A stretch of 64,000 nt of DNA, from NCBI RefSeq assembly GCF_027307225.1, contig NZ_DAHUXJ010000030.1:16259-80258 (forward strand), in the 5' to 3' direction. Source of the stretch: Bradyrhizobium sp. (lineage in GTDB: Bacteria; Pseudomonadota; Alphaproteobacteria; Rhizobiales; Xanthobacteraceae). Below, piece after piece: positions 16,168 to 26,239 of this stretch (the first letter of the stretch is position 1; every line of letters begins with the position of its first letter). Made by a program: the position numbers and the translations under genes. The notes below the pieces were generated by a model that was given only the letters and a program-made list of their open reading frames with translations, ran no database searches and was not told the DNA's origin.

Positions 16168-19100
16168 GTGGACCTGCCAGAGCCAGGAGGCGATACTAAC
16201 GATCTGTTAACGCTGTCATGTTCGGCAGCTGAACCCGACGCCACCGGTGCGATGCAGACTTTCGAACTCAAGGTGCGAGGCCCTGACGATTCGCGGCTGG
16301 CGGTGCATGCCATAAGCGCCCTGCCCGCCTGGCTGTGGTCGGCCGACGGCATCAGGGTTTTGTGGGCCAATCCGGTTGGCGCGCAGGTGTTTGGCGCCGC
16401 GAACAGCGCCCGCCTCGCCGCTAGGGTTTTTGGCCCGGCGGATGCCCATCGCCGTCAGGTCGCGCAACTCGCGCATCGGCTTCCGCCGAACGGCGCCATC
16501 CGCCTGGAGCGGCTGCGCGGTTTCGGCTCTGTCCTTACACTCGTCACCTGCGCCTGTGCACGGCTCGAATTTGCCGACGGCAACGCGGGCATTCTGATCA
16601 CGGCGATCGAGCCCGTGGGCCGCGCGATGCCGCTGCGGGAGCGCTTGCTGCGGCTGGTCGAGGACATGGACGAGCCGGTCGCGGCTTTCGAGGCTGACGG
16701 CACGCTGGTTGCCGCCAGCCATGCGGCTGGCTTCGCCGGCCTCGATCATCTTTCGAGCGTCGGCCTCGACGAGGCGCGCCAAATCGCCTTGAACGAAGGC
16801 CGCGCCGAGGTGCCGTTTGGCGACGGACAGATGAGATTGGTGCGCGTCGGCAACCGCGCCGAGGTCGGCCTGTTTGCCATGATCGTTGCCGCTGCGATTC
16901 CTGCCACGCCGGACGACGCCGAATTCGAAATGGTCGATTGGCTCGACGCCAGTTCCGAACCGGCGGCGATTCCAGCCCAAGCCGCGGCTGAAACGGCGAC
17001 GGATTTGCATGCCGGCGAGCGCCTCGACGAGCTTCCACGAAATGAAACTCCCAACGCCGCGCCGCCGGCGCTTGAAAGGCCTTCTTCGTCCGAGGCCGAA
17101 GGACCGACGACGGCGCAGCCACGGCGCTATCCGCTGCGCTTCATGTGGCAGATGGATGCAGACGGCCGCTTCTCGCTTGGCTCCGACGCCTTCACCCGCC
17201 TGATCGGCGTGCGCGCCGCCGCCGGCTTTGGCCGTCCGTGGCAAGAGATCGCGGAGGTCTTCGACCTCGATCCGGAGGGACTCGTCGTCAAGGCGATCGC
17301 CACGCGCGAAACCTGGAGCGGCATCACCTTGAACTGGCCGGTCGACGACGGCAGCCGCTTGGCGGTCGAAATGTCCGGCCTGCCGATCGACGATACGCAG
17401 GGCAATTTTATCGGCTATCGCGGCTTTGGCGTGTGCCGGGATCCCGATTGCCTGGCGCGGCTGGAAGCGCTGCGCAGTCAGGAATTCTTCAACGATCCGC
17501 CATCAGCGGACATGATGTCGCCCGAAATTGGCCTCGCGCTTGCGGGAACCTGGCCGCCTCTGCCTCACATTCCCGACACAAGCGCTGATTCGACCGAACC
17601 TGCCCCTTTGACTGCACCTTCGCCTGAGACAACCCAACCAACCGATCTGGAAGCGCCGGTGGAACCATCCAACGAAAGCCAGGAAGCGCCGGAGCAGGCC
17701 TCGCCGAACGTGGTGCCGTTCCCCCTCACCGAGGCGCGCCCACCGGTCCTGACGCCGGTTGAAAACAGCGCCTTCAACGAACTCGCCCGGCAATTGTCGG
17801 CGCGGCTCGAGGGCGAGGGCGCGCACGAAACGGCCGGGCCATCGGAAGCGGCTCGGGATGCGGCCGCCTCGCCGCCCGCGGAAGCCACACCTTCGAACGC
17901 AGCCGCCGAGCCGCCGACGTGGCTCGCCGAGCCCGAACCGCCGGCACGCGCGGAGAGCAAGCGCGATCGGACGCTGCTCGACCTGTTGCCGACCGGCGTG
18001 CTGATCTATCGGCTCGATCGTCTGCTTTACGCCAACCACGCTTTCCTTGACCGCATGGGATATCCGAGCCTGCACGCGCTGGAGCAGGCCGGTGGCGTCG
18101 ATGCGCTCTATGTCGAGCCAGGTGTCTCCAACGCCAGCAGCACGTCGGATACCGGCACGCCAGTGAAAATCTCGTCGCCCGAAGCGCCTTCCAGGGGTGC
18201 CATCGAAGGACGGCTTCATACCATCGACTGGGACAACGACAGCGCGCTTGCACTGATCTTCGGCGGCGTCGCCGCGATCGAACACCCTGCTCCCGTGCGC
18301 CCTGCGGTCGAACCGCCGATAGCTGAAGCGCCAGCCCCGGAGGAGCCATCCGCGGTCGGGCACGCCAATGCGGAAGAACTCGCCGCCATTCTCGACACCA
18401 CCGCCGACGGCATTTTGATGTTCGACGCCGAAGGCAACATCAGTTCCTGCAACCGCAGCGCGGAAGCGCTGTTCGGTTATGACGGCGAAGAGCTGGTGCA
18501 GCGGAATCTGACCGCGCTGTTTGCGCCGGAGAACGAGAGCGTGGTCCGGAATTATCTCGACAGCATCAGCGGCGATGGCGTGGCGAGCCTGCTCGAACAT
18601 GGCCGCGAAGTGCTGGGCCGCGTCAGCGGCGGCGGTCTCATTCCGATGTCGATGACCATGGGCCGCACGCAAGCGCACGGTCCGAACTTCTTCGCGGTGT
18701 TCCGCGATCTGTCGGAGCTCAAGAACAGCGAGAGCGAGCTACGCGAAGCGCGGCGGCTTGCCGATGGCGCCGCCAACGTGAAGGCCGATCTTCTGGCACG
18801 GATCAGCCACGATATCCGCGCGCCGCTCAACGCCATCATCGGCTTTGCCGAAGTGATGATCGGCGAGCGTTTCGGCAACCTCGGCAACGAACGTTATGTC
18901 GAATACATGAAAGACGTGCGCGCCTCCGGCCAGCGCGTGGTCGCGGTCATCGACGATCTCACCAACCTCAGCCGCATCGAGACCGGCAAGCTCGACCTTG
19001 CTTTCACCAACCAGAACCTCAACGACATGGTCGAAAGCTGCGTCGCGATGATGCAACCGCGTGCCAACCGCGAGCGCATCATCATCCGCACCTCGCTGGC

Positions 19101-19470
19101 GCAGATGCTGCCGCCGGTGATGGCCGACGGTCCTGCGCTGCGCCAGATCACGATGAACCTGATCGGCAATTCGATCCATCTCGCCAATACCGGCGGCCAG
19201 GTGATCGTATCCACCGCGCTGACCGACTTCGGCGAGGTCGCCTTGCGCATTCGCGATACCGGCCAGGGGCTCAACGACAACGAAGTGGCGGCGGCGATGG
19301 AGCCGTTCCGCGCCCAAGCCCCGCTCGATCAATCGCAGGAGGCCGCGGTCAGCCTGTCGTTGACCAAGGCGCTGGTCGAAGCCAACCGCGCGCAGTTCAA
19401 CATCAAGACCGGCGCGCGTTCCGGCACCCTGGTCGAAGTGGTGTTTTCGCGGGCGATGGCGAAGGCTTGA
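16168..19470 (+). CDS. Large multi-PAS sensor histidine kinase
   Basis: A 1100-residue kinase with no evident membrane segment, so probably cytoplasmic. PAS-like regions lie near residues 320-430, 600-690 and 735-850, separated by long proline/alanine/glutamate-rich linkers. The HisKA domain has the phospho-accepting His881 in SHDIRAPLNAI, and the ATPase domain has an N box (NLIGNSIHLA) and G box (DTGQGL). The layout resembles PleC/DivJ/DivL-type cell-cycle kinases of Rhizobiales, but no partner regulator is adjacent. The start is a GTG without a clear ribosome site; an ATG at 16252 is an alternative. Confidence 0.88.
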   Translation: MDLPEPGGDTNDLLTLSCSAAEPDATGAMQTFELKVRGPDDSRLAVHAISALPAWLWSADGIRVLWANPVGAQVFGAANSARLAARVFGPADAHRRQVAQLAHRLPPNGAIRLERLRGFGSVLTLVTCACARLEFADGNAGILITAIEPVGRAMPLRERLLRLVEDMDEPVAAFEADGTLVAASHAAGFAGLDHLSSVGLDEARQIALNEGRAEVPFGDGQMRLVRVGNRAEVGLFAMIVAAAIPATPDDAEFEMVDWLDASSEPAAIPAQAAAETATDLHAGERLDELPRNETPNAAPPALERPSSSEAEGPTTAQPRRYPLRFMWQMDADGRFSLGSDAFTRLIGVRAAAGFGRPWQEIAEVFDLDPEGLVVKAIATRETWSGITLNWPVDDGSRLAVEMSGLPIDDTQGNFIGYRGFGVCRDPDCLARLEALRSQEFFNDPPSADMMSPEIGLALAGTWPPLPHIPDTSADSTEPAPLTAPSPETTQPTDLEAPVEPSNESQEAPEQASPNVVPFPLTEARPPVLTPVENSAFNELARQLSARLEGEGAHETAGPSEAARDAAASPPAEATPSNAAAEPPTWLAEPEPPARAESKRDRTLLDLLPTGVLIYRLDRLLYANHAFLDRMGYPSLHALEQAGGVDALYVEPGVSNASSTSDTGTPVKISSPEAPSRGAIEGRLHTIDWDNDSALALIFGGVAAIEHPAPVRPAVEPPIAEAPAPEEPSAVGHANAEELAAILDTTADGILMFDAEGNISSCNRSAEALFGYDGEELVQRNLTALFAPENESVVRNYLDSISGDGVASLLEHGREVLGRVSGGGLIPMSMTMGRTQAHGPNFFAVFRDLSELKNSESELREARRLADGAANVKADLLARISHDIRAPLNAIIGFAEVMIGERFGNLGNERYVEYMKDVRASGQRVVAVIDDLTNLSRIETGKLDLAFTNQNLNDMVESCVAMMQPRANRERIIIRTSLAQMLPPVMADGPALRQITMNLIGNSIHLANTGGQVIVSTALTDFGEVALRIRDTGQGLNDNEVAAAMEPFRAQAPLDQSQEAAVSLSLTKALVEANRAQFNIKTGARSGTLVEVVFSRAMAKA

Positions 19471-19484
19471 AGCGCGGCACACGG

Positions 19485-19511
19485 GCTTAAGCCGTCTCGG
19501 CCGGCTTAAGC
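19485..19511. terminator. Hairpin between convergent genes
   Basis: GCTTAAGCC (19485-19493) pairs perfectly with GGCTTAAGC (19503-19511) between the kinase stop and the convergent hydrolase stop. No T run follows, so it is only a candidate terminator. Confidence 0.45.
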
Positions 19512-19515
19512 GGCC

Positions 19516-20286
19516 TTAAAGAACATCCGCGATCGCATCGAGGAAGGCGCGCGGCGCCTGCAATTGCGGGACGTGCGCGCAACCGGCGAGGATTTTAAGC
19601 CGCGCGTTCGGCAATAATACCGCCAGTTCATGCGACATCGGCGGCGGTGTTGCCTCGTCATGTTCGCCGACCAGCACCAGCACGGGCACTTTCACCTTCG
19701 ACAACTCCGCACGAAGGTCGAGTTCGGCGAGTTGGCCACACGCGGCCTGCAGCACTTGCGGATCGGTTTTCAAAAAGGCTTCCCGGCGGTCGTGCATCAG
19801 GTCGGGATGGGCGGCCTGGAATTCCGGCGCAAACAGCCGGCGCATCGCGACGTCGGTGATCGCGGCAAGGCCCTTGGCCTTGGACGCCGCCGCCATGTTG
19901 CGGAAGGCTTCGCGTCCGGCTTCCGAGAAAGCCGCGCCGCAATCGGCGAGAATGAGCTTGCTGGCGAGGCCGGGATGGCGGATCGCCATCTGCAGCGCGA
20001 CGAAGCCGCCATAGCCGTTGCCGAGCACGATGGCCTTGCCTCCGTCGGCCGCATCCCTGACCGCGTCCGCCATCCGGTCGGCCACGGCTGCAAGCCCGCC
20101 CTCGACCGCCTTTGAGCCGCCAAAGCCCGGCAGTTCCGGCACGATCACGCGGTGCGAGCGCATCAGCTCGGGCTCGATCGCGGCAAAACTCGCCCGGTCC
20201 GACAGCAGCGAGTGAAACAGAAACAGCGGCGCCCCCTCGCCGGACACCGCCGCATTCACCGTGCCGTTGGCAAACAATCGATCCAT
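19516..20286 (-). CDS. Alpha/beta-hydrolase fold protein lacking the nucleophile serine
   Basis: A 256-residue alpha/beta-hydrolase of the 3-oxoadipate enol-lactonase/haloperoxidase-like group. The oxyanion region is FLFHSLLSD, and acid and base candidates are Asp in GEHDEATPP and His in GCAHVPQL. The nucleophile elbow reads GNGYGG, with Gly91 where GxSxG enzymes have serine, so ordinary serine hydrolase chemistry should be lost. ATG at 20286 is used; the frame is open to 20358. It is divergent from a GntR-aldehyde dehydrogenase-MFS operon with a shared 109-base regulatory gap, suggesting a common catabolic or sensing role. Confidence 0.85.
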   Translation of the reverse strand: MDRLFANGTVNAAVSGEGAPLFLFHSLLSDRASFAAIEPELMRSHRVIVPELPGFGGSKAVEGGLAAVADRMADAVRDAADGGKAIVLGNGYGGFVALQMAIRHPGLASKLILADCGAAFSEAGREAFRNMAAASKAKGLAAITDVAMRRLFAPEFQAAHPDLMHDRREAFLKTDPQVLQAACGQLAELDLRAELSKVKVPVLVLVGEHDEATPPPMSHELAVLLPNARLKILAGCAHVPQLQAPRAFLDAIADVL

Positions 20287-20371
20287 GCGGAGCTCTCTTT
20301 TTGTGTTCGGGGTCTGGCGGGCCGTCGGTGGAACCGATTGATAGAACAAAGCACACACTTTTCAAGCCAAG

Positions 20372-20400
20372 ATTGCTTGACGTGATATTTCACGAATGCA
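20372..20400. promoter_or_regulatory. Palindromic operator candidate for GntR regulator
   Basis: A perfect inverted repeat CGTGA-TATT-TCACG at 20381-20394, flanked by TTGC (left) and GCAA (right), ends one base before the GntR start codon and sits in the divergent region. It is a plausible autoregulatory site. Confidence 0.5.
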
Positions 20401-21082
20401 AAGAAGGGCCAGAATTTCCGCGGATTTCGCCATGCTCTTGCGCGACAATGTCTACGAAAGCCTTCGTGGTGATATATTGAGTTGCCGGCTCGCGCCGGGC
20501 GACGACATGCGCGAGCAGGACTTGGCCTTGCGCTATGCGGTCAGCCGCCAGCCGGTCCGCGAGGCGCTGCTGCGGTTGGAGCGCGAGCACCTTGTTACGG
20601 TGCAGCCGCGCCAGGGCTACCGCGTCAATCCGATCTCGCTCTCGGACGCGCGCGACCTGTTGCGGTTTCGGCTGGCGCTGGAGCCGGCCTGCGTCACGGA
20701 GGCGATCGAGCACGCGCCGGACAAGACCCTCAAGGCGCTCGACGACTACCGGCGCTTCACCGGCGATCATGAGGATTTCATCGCCTATAACCGCGCCTTT
20801 CATTCGGCGCTGGCCTACGCCTCCGGCAATCGTCGCATGGCGGGCGCCTTGTGCGACCTGATCGGACAGGCCGATCGTCTGGTGCGCGTCAGCCTCGCCA
20901 ATATCCGCGATCATGATCCGACCCGGCTCGTCGGCGAACATATTGAGTTGATCGAGGCGATGCAGCGGCGCGACCGGCGGCGCGCCTCGCACCTCATCAA
21001 AACCCACATCCGTCAAACCGAAAAACGCGTGCTGCCGGCGCTCAAGCGCAATGCGGTGATCGTCGAGGAGAAAAACACATGA
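20396..21082 (+). CDS. GntR-family (FadR/FCD subfamily) transcriptional regulator
   Basis: A 228-residue regulator: an N-terminal winged helix-turn-helix (about residues 14-80, with ALRYAVSRQPVREALLRLE) and a C-terminal FCD effector domain containing the metal-ligand-like pattern DFIAYNRAFHSAL and HIELIEAM. It likely represses the overlapping aldehyde dehydrogenase and MFS genes and perhaps the divergent hydrolase until a carboxylic acid ligand binds. The ATG at 20396 directly abuts a palindrome; an ATG at 20432 is a possible alternative start. Its stop overlaps the next start by 4 bases. Confidence 0.88.
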   Translation: MQRRARISADFAMLLRDNVYESLRGDILSCRLAPGDDMREQDLALRYAVSRQPVREALLRLEREHLVTVQPRQGYRVNPISLSDARDLLRFRLALEPACVTEAIEHAPDKTLKALDDYRRFTGDHEDFIAYNRAFHSALAYASGNRRMAGALCDLIGQADRLVRVSLANIRDHDPTRLVGEHIELIEAMQRRDRRRASHLIKTHIRQTEKRVLPALKRNAVIVEEKNT

Positions 21083-22608
21083 ATGTCCCAGCCAAGCCGG
21101 GCTCCGCATCGGTCGAAATCCACGGCAATTTCGTCGACGGCCGCGAGGTCGAGGCGGGCACCGGCGCGATGCTCGACGTGCGTAATCCCGCAACCGGCGA
21201 GGTGATCGCGCAGATCCCGAATTCGACCGCCGAGGATATCGACCGCGCCATGAAAAGCGCGCGCGCGGCGTTCGAAGGCAAGGAATGGGGCGGCATGGAC
21301 CTGCGCGCCCGGGCGCGCCTCGTCAACAAGCTCGCCGACGCATTCGAGGCCAATCTGGGCGAGCTCTACAAGCTCGAAACGCTCAACAATGGCCGTCCCG
21401 TCAACGAGACGCGGGCGCAGTTGTCGCGCCTGCCGGACTTCTTCCGCTATTTTGCCGGGCTGGCGCTGGCGCGGCGCGATGCGGTGATCCCGGTCGAGGG
21501 CTCCTACCTGAACTATACCCTGCGCACGCCGATCGGCGTCGTCGCCAACTGCACGCCGTTCAACCATCCGCTGATGATCCTGTGCAAGTCGCTCGCCGCC
21601 GTGCTGGCGTCCGGCTGCGTCACCGTGGTCAAGCCATCGGAATACACCCCGCTGACGACGTTGCGGCTGGCGAAAATCTTCAGCGAGGCTGGCCTGCCGC
21701 CGGGCGTGTTCAACATTGTCAACGGCCTCGGCCAGAGCGCCGGCAAGATGCTCGCCGAGCACGGCGATATCGACAAATTGGTGCTGACCGGCGGCACCGA
21801 AGCCGGCCGCATCGCCGGAAGTGCGGCGGCAAAGGTGTTCGCGCACCAGACCATGGAGCTTGGCGGCAAGACGCCGGTGATGGTGTTCGACGACTACGAC
21901 ATCGATCGCGCCGTGAACTATGCCGCGTTCGGCGCGTTCATCGGCGCCGGCCAGACCTGCATCTGCGCCTCGCGCCATCTGGTGCAGGCCTCGATCTATG
22001 ACGAATTCGTCGCCAGGCTGAAGGCCAAGACCGAGACGATCCGGATCGGCGATCCCTCCGATCCCGCAACGCAGCTCGGTCCCGTCATTTCGGCGCGCCA
22101 GCGCGATCGCGTGTTGTCCTATTGCAAATTCGGCCATGAAGATGGTGCGCGCCTCGTCGCCGGCGGCGTGGCGCCAAAAATCGCCGGCTTCGAGAATGGC
22201 TATTTCGTCGAGCCGACGGTGTTTGCGGACGTGAAGTCCGACATGCGCATCTTCCAGGAGGAAGTGTTCGGGCCCTTCACGTCCGTGACGCCATTCAAGG
22301 ACGAGGACGAGGCGCTCCGGCTCGCCAACGATTCACCCTTTGGCCTTGCGGCTGCGATCCGCACCCGCGACGTCGCGCGCGCCCATCGCGTCGCCAGCCG
22401 CGTAAAATGCGGCATCGTCTGGATCAACGATCACCACCGGCTCGATCCGGCCTCGCCCTGGGGCGGCGTCGGCGATTCCGGTGTGGGCCGCGAATGCGGC
22501 ACCGAGAGCTTCGACGACCATTTCAGCGTCAAGAGCGTGATGGTCGCAACCAACGACGCGCCGTTCGACTGGTACCGCGACACGGCCGGACAGCGCCGAT
22601 TGAACTGA
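21079..22608 (+). CDS. NAD(P)-dependent aldehyde dehydrogenase
   Basis: A 509-residue ALDH. Catalytic Cys294 lies in GAGQTCICASR, the general base Glu260 in MELGGKTP, and the oxyanion Asn162 in CTPFNHP. It oxidises an aldehyde or semialdehyde to the acid in the cytoplasm. It is coupled to the GntR gene by ATGA and followed by an MFS uptake gene, so the operon probably imports and oxidises one small aromatic or organic acid substrate. It is close to the gamma-aminobutyraldehyde/5-carboxymethyl-hydroxymuconate semialdehyde dehydrogenase size class, but specificity cannot be read. Confidence 0.9.
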   Translation: MNVPAKPGSASVEIHGNFVDGREVEAGTGAMLDVRNPATGEVIAQIPNSTAEDIDRAMKSARAAFEGKEWGGMDLRARARLVNKLADAFEANLGELYKLETLNNGRPVNETRAQLSRLPDFFRYFAGLALARRDAVIPVEGSYLNYTLRTPIGVVANCTPFNHPLMILCKSLAAVLASGCVTVVKPSEYTPLTTLRLAKIFSEAGLPPGVFNIVNGLGQSAGKMLAEHGDIDKLVLTGGTEAGRIAGSAAAKVFAHQTMELGGKTPVMVFDDYDIDRAVNYAAFGAFIGAGQTCICASRHLVQASIYDEFVARLKAKTETIRIGDPSDPATQLGPVISARQRDRVLSYCKFGHEDGARLVAGGVAPKIAGFENGYFVEPTVFADVKSDMRIFQEEVFGPFTSVTPFKDEDEALRLANDSPFGLAAAIRTRDVARAHRVASRVKCGIVWINDHHRLDPASPWGGVGDSGVGRECGTESFDDHFSVKSVMVATNDAPFDWYRDTAGQRRLN

Positions 22609-22614
22609 AGCTTG

Positions 22615-22751
22615 ACCCCTTCTCCCCGCTTGCGGGGAGAAGGTTGGGATGAGGGGGAGTCGACGTATATGCGAACTGTCGAAAATGCCCCTCACCCGGA
22701 TCGCGCGAAAACGCGATCCGACCTCTCCCCGCAATGCGGGGAGAGGTGAAA
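22615..22751. repeat. Intergenic repeat with CTCCCCGC/GCGGGGAG hairpins
   Basis: Two short hairpins (CTCCCCGCTTGCGGGGAG near 22622 and CTCCCCGCAATGCGGGGAG near 22725) bracket a central CGGATCGCG/CGCGATCCG inverted repeat. It fills the gap between the aldehyde dehydrogenase and MFS genes and is related to the repeat at 25917-26062. Confidence 0.75.
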
Positions 22752-22783
22752 GAGTAAAAGACATTTAAGAAGGGGGAAACTTC

Positions 22784-24130
22784 ATGGCTCAAGCAGTAAA
22801 CGCCGGTGCGCGTCTCGACCGGCTGCCGATCTCGCCGTTTCACTATCGCATCTTCGCCCTGATCGCCGCCGGGATGTTCTTCGATGGCTACGACCTCTAT
22901 GTGGCGGGCGGCGTGCTGGCCTCGCTGATCCAGTCGAAATTTTCGACCCTGCCGCATAATCTCCAGTTCATCTCGCTGACCTTTGTCGGCATGACGATCG
23001 GCTCACTGATCACCGGCTTTGTCGGCGACAAATTCGGACGCCGCTTCACCTACCAGATCAACCTGCTGATCTTTGGCCTCGCCTCTCTGGCCGCGGCTTT
23101 CTCGCAGGACATGACCCAGCTCATCGCCTGCCGCTTTGTGCAGGGACTTGGGTTAGGGGCCGAAATCGTGGTGGGTTATTCGACCATGACCGAATTCGTC
23201 CCGCCGAAAATGCGCGGGCGCTGGCAATCGATGATGGCCTTCATCGTGGTGGCCGGCTTCCCCATGACCTCCCTGCTCGGCTATCTCATCATCCCGAGTT
23301 TCGGCTGGCGGCCGATGTTCGTCATCGCCGGCATCGGCTCACTGATCGTCTGGTACCTGCGCAAGAATCTGCCGGAATCGCCGCGCTGGCTCGAAGCGCA
23401 AGGCCGGCTTGAGGAGGCCGAAACGCTGATGCAGGTGATCGAGAAGGAAGCTTCAGGTGGAAAGCCGCTGCCGCCGGTCGTGATACCGCCGCCGGTCGCA
23501 CAGGTCGCTGCCAGCGATCTGATCAAGCCGCCGCTGCTACAGCGCATGGTCGTCGGCTCCTGGGTGCTGATCTCGATCAACACGCTGATCTTCGGCTTCG
23601 TGATCTTCCTGCCGCAGTTCTTCCTGCGTCAGGGTCTGACGATCACGAACTCGCTGGCCTACACGCTGGTGCTGTCGGCCGCCTCGCTGGTCGGCTGCCT
23701 GCTCGGCGCATGGTCGTCCGACGCGATCGGCCGGCGCTGGAGCATCATCGGAGCCTCGGTCGTCACCATCTTCGCCGGCTATATCTATGCCCGGTTCGAC
23801 GCGGCCTCCGACCCTGCGATCGTGCTCGCCGTCGGTTTCGTGCTGGTCGTCGCGATCTACGTGCAGACCGCGATTCTCTACGGCGTCTATCCGCCGGAAT
23901 TGTTTCCGACCGAGATCCGGCTTCGCGCCAACGGCATCTGCAACTTTTTCGGCCGCGGCGCCACGGTGATCTCGCCCTTCATCGTCGGTAGCCTGATGGC
24001 GTCCTACAGGTTGCCGGGCGTGATCTGGCTGATGATCGGTCTGGTCGTGATCCAGATCCTGGTGGTGTGGGCCTGGGGCGTCGAACCGCGCAATCGCGGG
24101 CTGGAGGATGTCGCCAAGGCGAACGCGTGA
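22784..24130 (+). CDS. MFS transporter, aromatic acid/sugar:H+ symporter type
   Basis: A 448-residue, 12-segment major facilitator. The signature loop between segments 2 and 3 is DKFGRRFT, with FDGYDLYVAG in segment 1, as in the aromatic acid:H+ symporters (PcaK/BenK) and related SV2-like carriers. A proline-rich cytoplasmic loop (KPLPPVVIPPPV) separates the halves. ATG at 22784 has a strong GAAGGGGG site. It presumably imports the substrate of the upstream aldehyde dehydrogenase pathway, although a repeat of about 135 bases separates the two genes. Confidence 0.88.
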   Translation: MAQAVNAGARLDRLPISPFHYRIFALIAAGMFFDGYDLYVAGGVLASLIQSKFSTLPHNLQFISLTFVGMTIGSLITGFVGDKFGRRFTYQINLLIFGLASLAAAFSQDMTQLIACRFVQGLGLGAEIVVGYSTMTEFVPPKMRGRWQSMMAFIVVAGFPMTSLLGYLIIPSFGWRPMFVIAGIGSLIVWYLRKNLPESPRWLEAQGRLEEAETLMQVIEKEASGGKPLPPVVIPPPVAQVAASDLIKPPLLQRMVVGSWVLISINTLIFGFVIFLPQFFLRQGLTITNSLAYTLVLSAASLVGCLLGAWSSDAIGRRWSIIGASVVTIFAGYIYARFDAASDPAIVLAVGFVLVVAIYVQTAILYGVYPPELFPTEIRLRANGICNFFGRGATVISPFIVGSLMASYRLPGVIWLMIGLVVIQILVVWAWGVEPRNRGLEDVAKANA

Positions 24131-24146
24131 GGCACCAAGGTCGGTC

Positions 24147-24303
24147 GTCCCGGCGAACGCCGGGACCCATAATCACTGATCGAGGTTTGGACCGACCTGG
24201 AGCCCCAGCTTTGTCAACGACATGCGTCTGTGGTTATGCATGCTTGAATAGCGCTCGTGCACCGTCCCGGCTCAGCACTCACTTCGTTCGCTTGGCCGGG
24301 ACG
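24147..24303. repeat. GTCCCGGC hairpin repeats after MFS gene
   Basis: GTCCCGGCG-AA-CGCCGGGAC (24147-24166) and CGTCCCGGC...GCCGGGACG (24263-24303) are common Bradyrhizobium-type intergenic hairpins. They lie between convergent MFS and scoB genes and may help terminate transcription. Confidence 0.65.
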
Positions 24304-24325
24304 ACGATAGAGATTTGTTGTCGTC

Positions 24326-24976
<651 letters not shown>

Positions 24977-25010
24977 TGGCTCTTCTCCTATCGCGGTAGC
25001 TTTATTTTGC

Positions 25011-25079
25011 GCATGATCTTCGCGCAAACGCGACGCGTTTGTCGCGGGGAAAACCGGTTCCCACTTTTCCCGATCATGC
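25011..25079. repeat. GCATGATC-family repeat between scoA and scoB
   Basis: GCATGATC at the left and GATCATGC at the right frame a GC-rich middle with ACGCGACGCGTTTGTCGCG and CCGGTTCCCACTTTTCC. It lies inside the scoAB operon, and its right end supplies the scoA stop codon (TGA at 25074-25076). Confidence 0.75.
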
Positions 25080-25781
25080 CGCTGGCCGCGGGCGGGTGTT
25101 GCGGAATTCGATGCGCTTGTTGGCGGTGCCGACCTCGATGATGCGCTTGACGAAGATGCCGGGCGTATGGATGTGGTCCGGATTGAGCTGGCCGGCGGGC
25201 ACCAGCTGTTCGACTTCGGCCACCGTGACCTTCGCTGCGGTCGCCATCATTGGATTAAAATTCCGCGCCGTCTTGCGGTAGACCAGGTTGCCGGCGGTAT
25301 CGCCCTTCCAGGCGTGGACGATGGCGAGGTCGGCGACCAAGCCGCGCTCCATCAGATATTTCTCACCGTCGAATTCCTTCACTTCCTTGCCTTCGGCGAT
25401 TAGCGTGCCGACGCCGGTCTTGGTGTAGAAGGCTGGAATGCCGGCGCCGCCGGCGCGGATGCGCTCGGCGAGCGTGCCTTGCGGATTGAATTCGAGCTCG
25501 AGTTCGCCGGCGAGGAATTGCTGGGCGAACAGCTTGTTCTCGCCAACATAGGACGAGATCATCTTCTTGATCTGGTGCGTCTCGAGCAGGCGCGACAAGC
25601 CGATACCGTCGACGCCGACATTGTTGGAGACGACTGTCAGATTTTTCACGCCGCTATCGCGGATCGCGTCCGACAAGGTCTCGGCGATGCCGCAGAGGCC
25701 GAAACCTCCGGACATGATCATCATGCCGTCCTTGAGGATGCCGTCGAGTGCCGATTTGGCGTCGGGATAAACCTTTTTCAT
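25074..25781 (-). CDS. scoA: 3-oxoacid CoA-transferase subunit A
   Basis: A 235-residue alpha subunit with the glycine-rich [11 protein letters not shown] near residue 25 and the [20 protein letters not shown] stretch typical of SCOT and PcaI. It works with the B subunit as a heterotetramer. It is the first gene of the operon, upstream of scoB by about 97 bases holding a dispersed repeat. Its last codons and stop fall inside that repeat, so the natural C-terminus has been altered slightly by repeat insertion. Confidence 0.9.
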   Translation of the reverse strand: MKKVYPDAKSALDGILKDGMMIMSGGFGLCGIAETLSDAIRDSGVKNLTVVSNNVGVDGIGLSRLLETHQIKKMISSYVGENKLFAQQFLAGELELEFNPQGTLAERIRAGGAGIPAFYTKTGVGTLIAEGKEVKEFDGEKYLMERGLVADLAIVHAWKGDTAGNLVYRKTARNFNPMMATAAKVTVAEVEQLVPAGQLNPDHIHTPGIFVKRIIEVGTANKRIEFRNTRPRPAA

Positions 25782-26239
25782 GCGTTACGACCTGATGGAG
25801 GAAATGCGCTCGATGTGCGAGCCGCTGACGACTATTAGGCGAAATCTTCGCAGTGCGTCAATGAGGCCTTGGGCGGCCTCGCGCGTGGTAGGACGACGCG
25901 TTTGACGCGTAGCTTTTTCTCCCTCCCCCGCGAGCGTAAGCGAGTGGTGGGGAGGGTCGATGCGAGTGAAACGAGCATCGGGGTGGGGGTGCAGAAGAGC
26001 GCCCACCCCCGGCTCGCTCTTGCTCGCCGACGCTCCCCGCAAGCGGGGAGAGGGAGAGCCCTCCCAACGGCCTTGAAAGCGTCAAGAAAAAACAGCAAGT
26101 TGCCGCTTCTTGGAGGGGTGGCAGGCGGTGTCCTGCCCGCTTCCGCAGGCGGCGGCCCATTCGACCTCGTACCGATTTAACGCTTTCGGTTCCAACGAGG
26201 CTAACCGGATTTGGACATTTATTGGATTTTCCATTGACG
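25782..26239. repeat. Repeat-rich spacer between scoA and the AsmA-like gene
   Basis: No convincing gene. A complex repeat (25917-26062) has ends CTCCCTCCCC and GGGGAGAGGGAG, an internal GGGTGGGGGTGC paired with GCCCACCCCC, and a CTCCCCGC/GCGGGGAG hairpin shared with 22615-22751. The promoters of scoA and the downstream gene must lie on either side. Confidence 0.6.
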
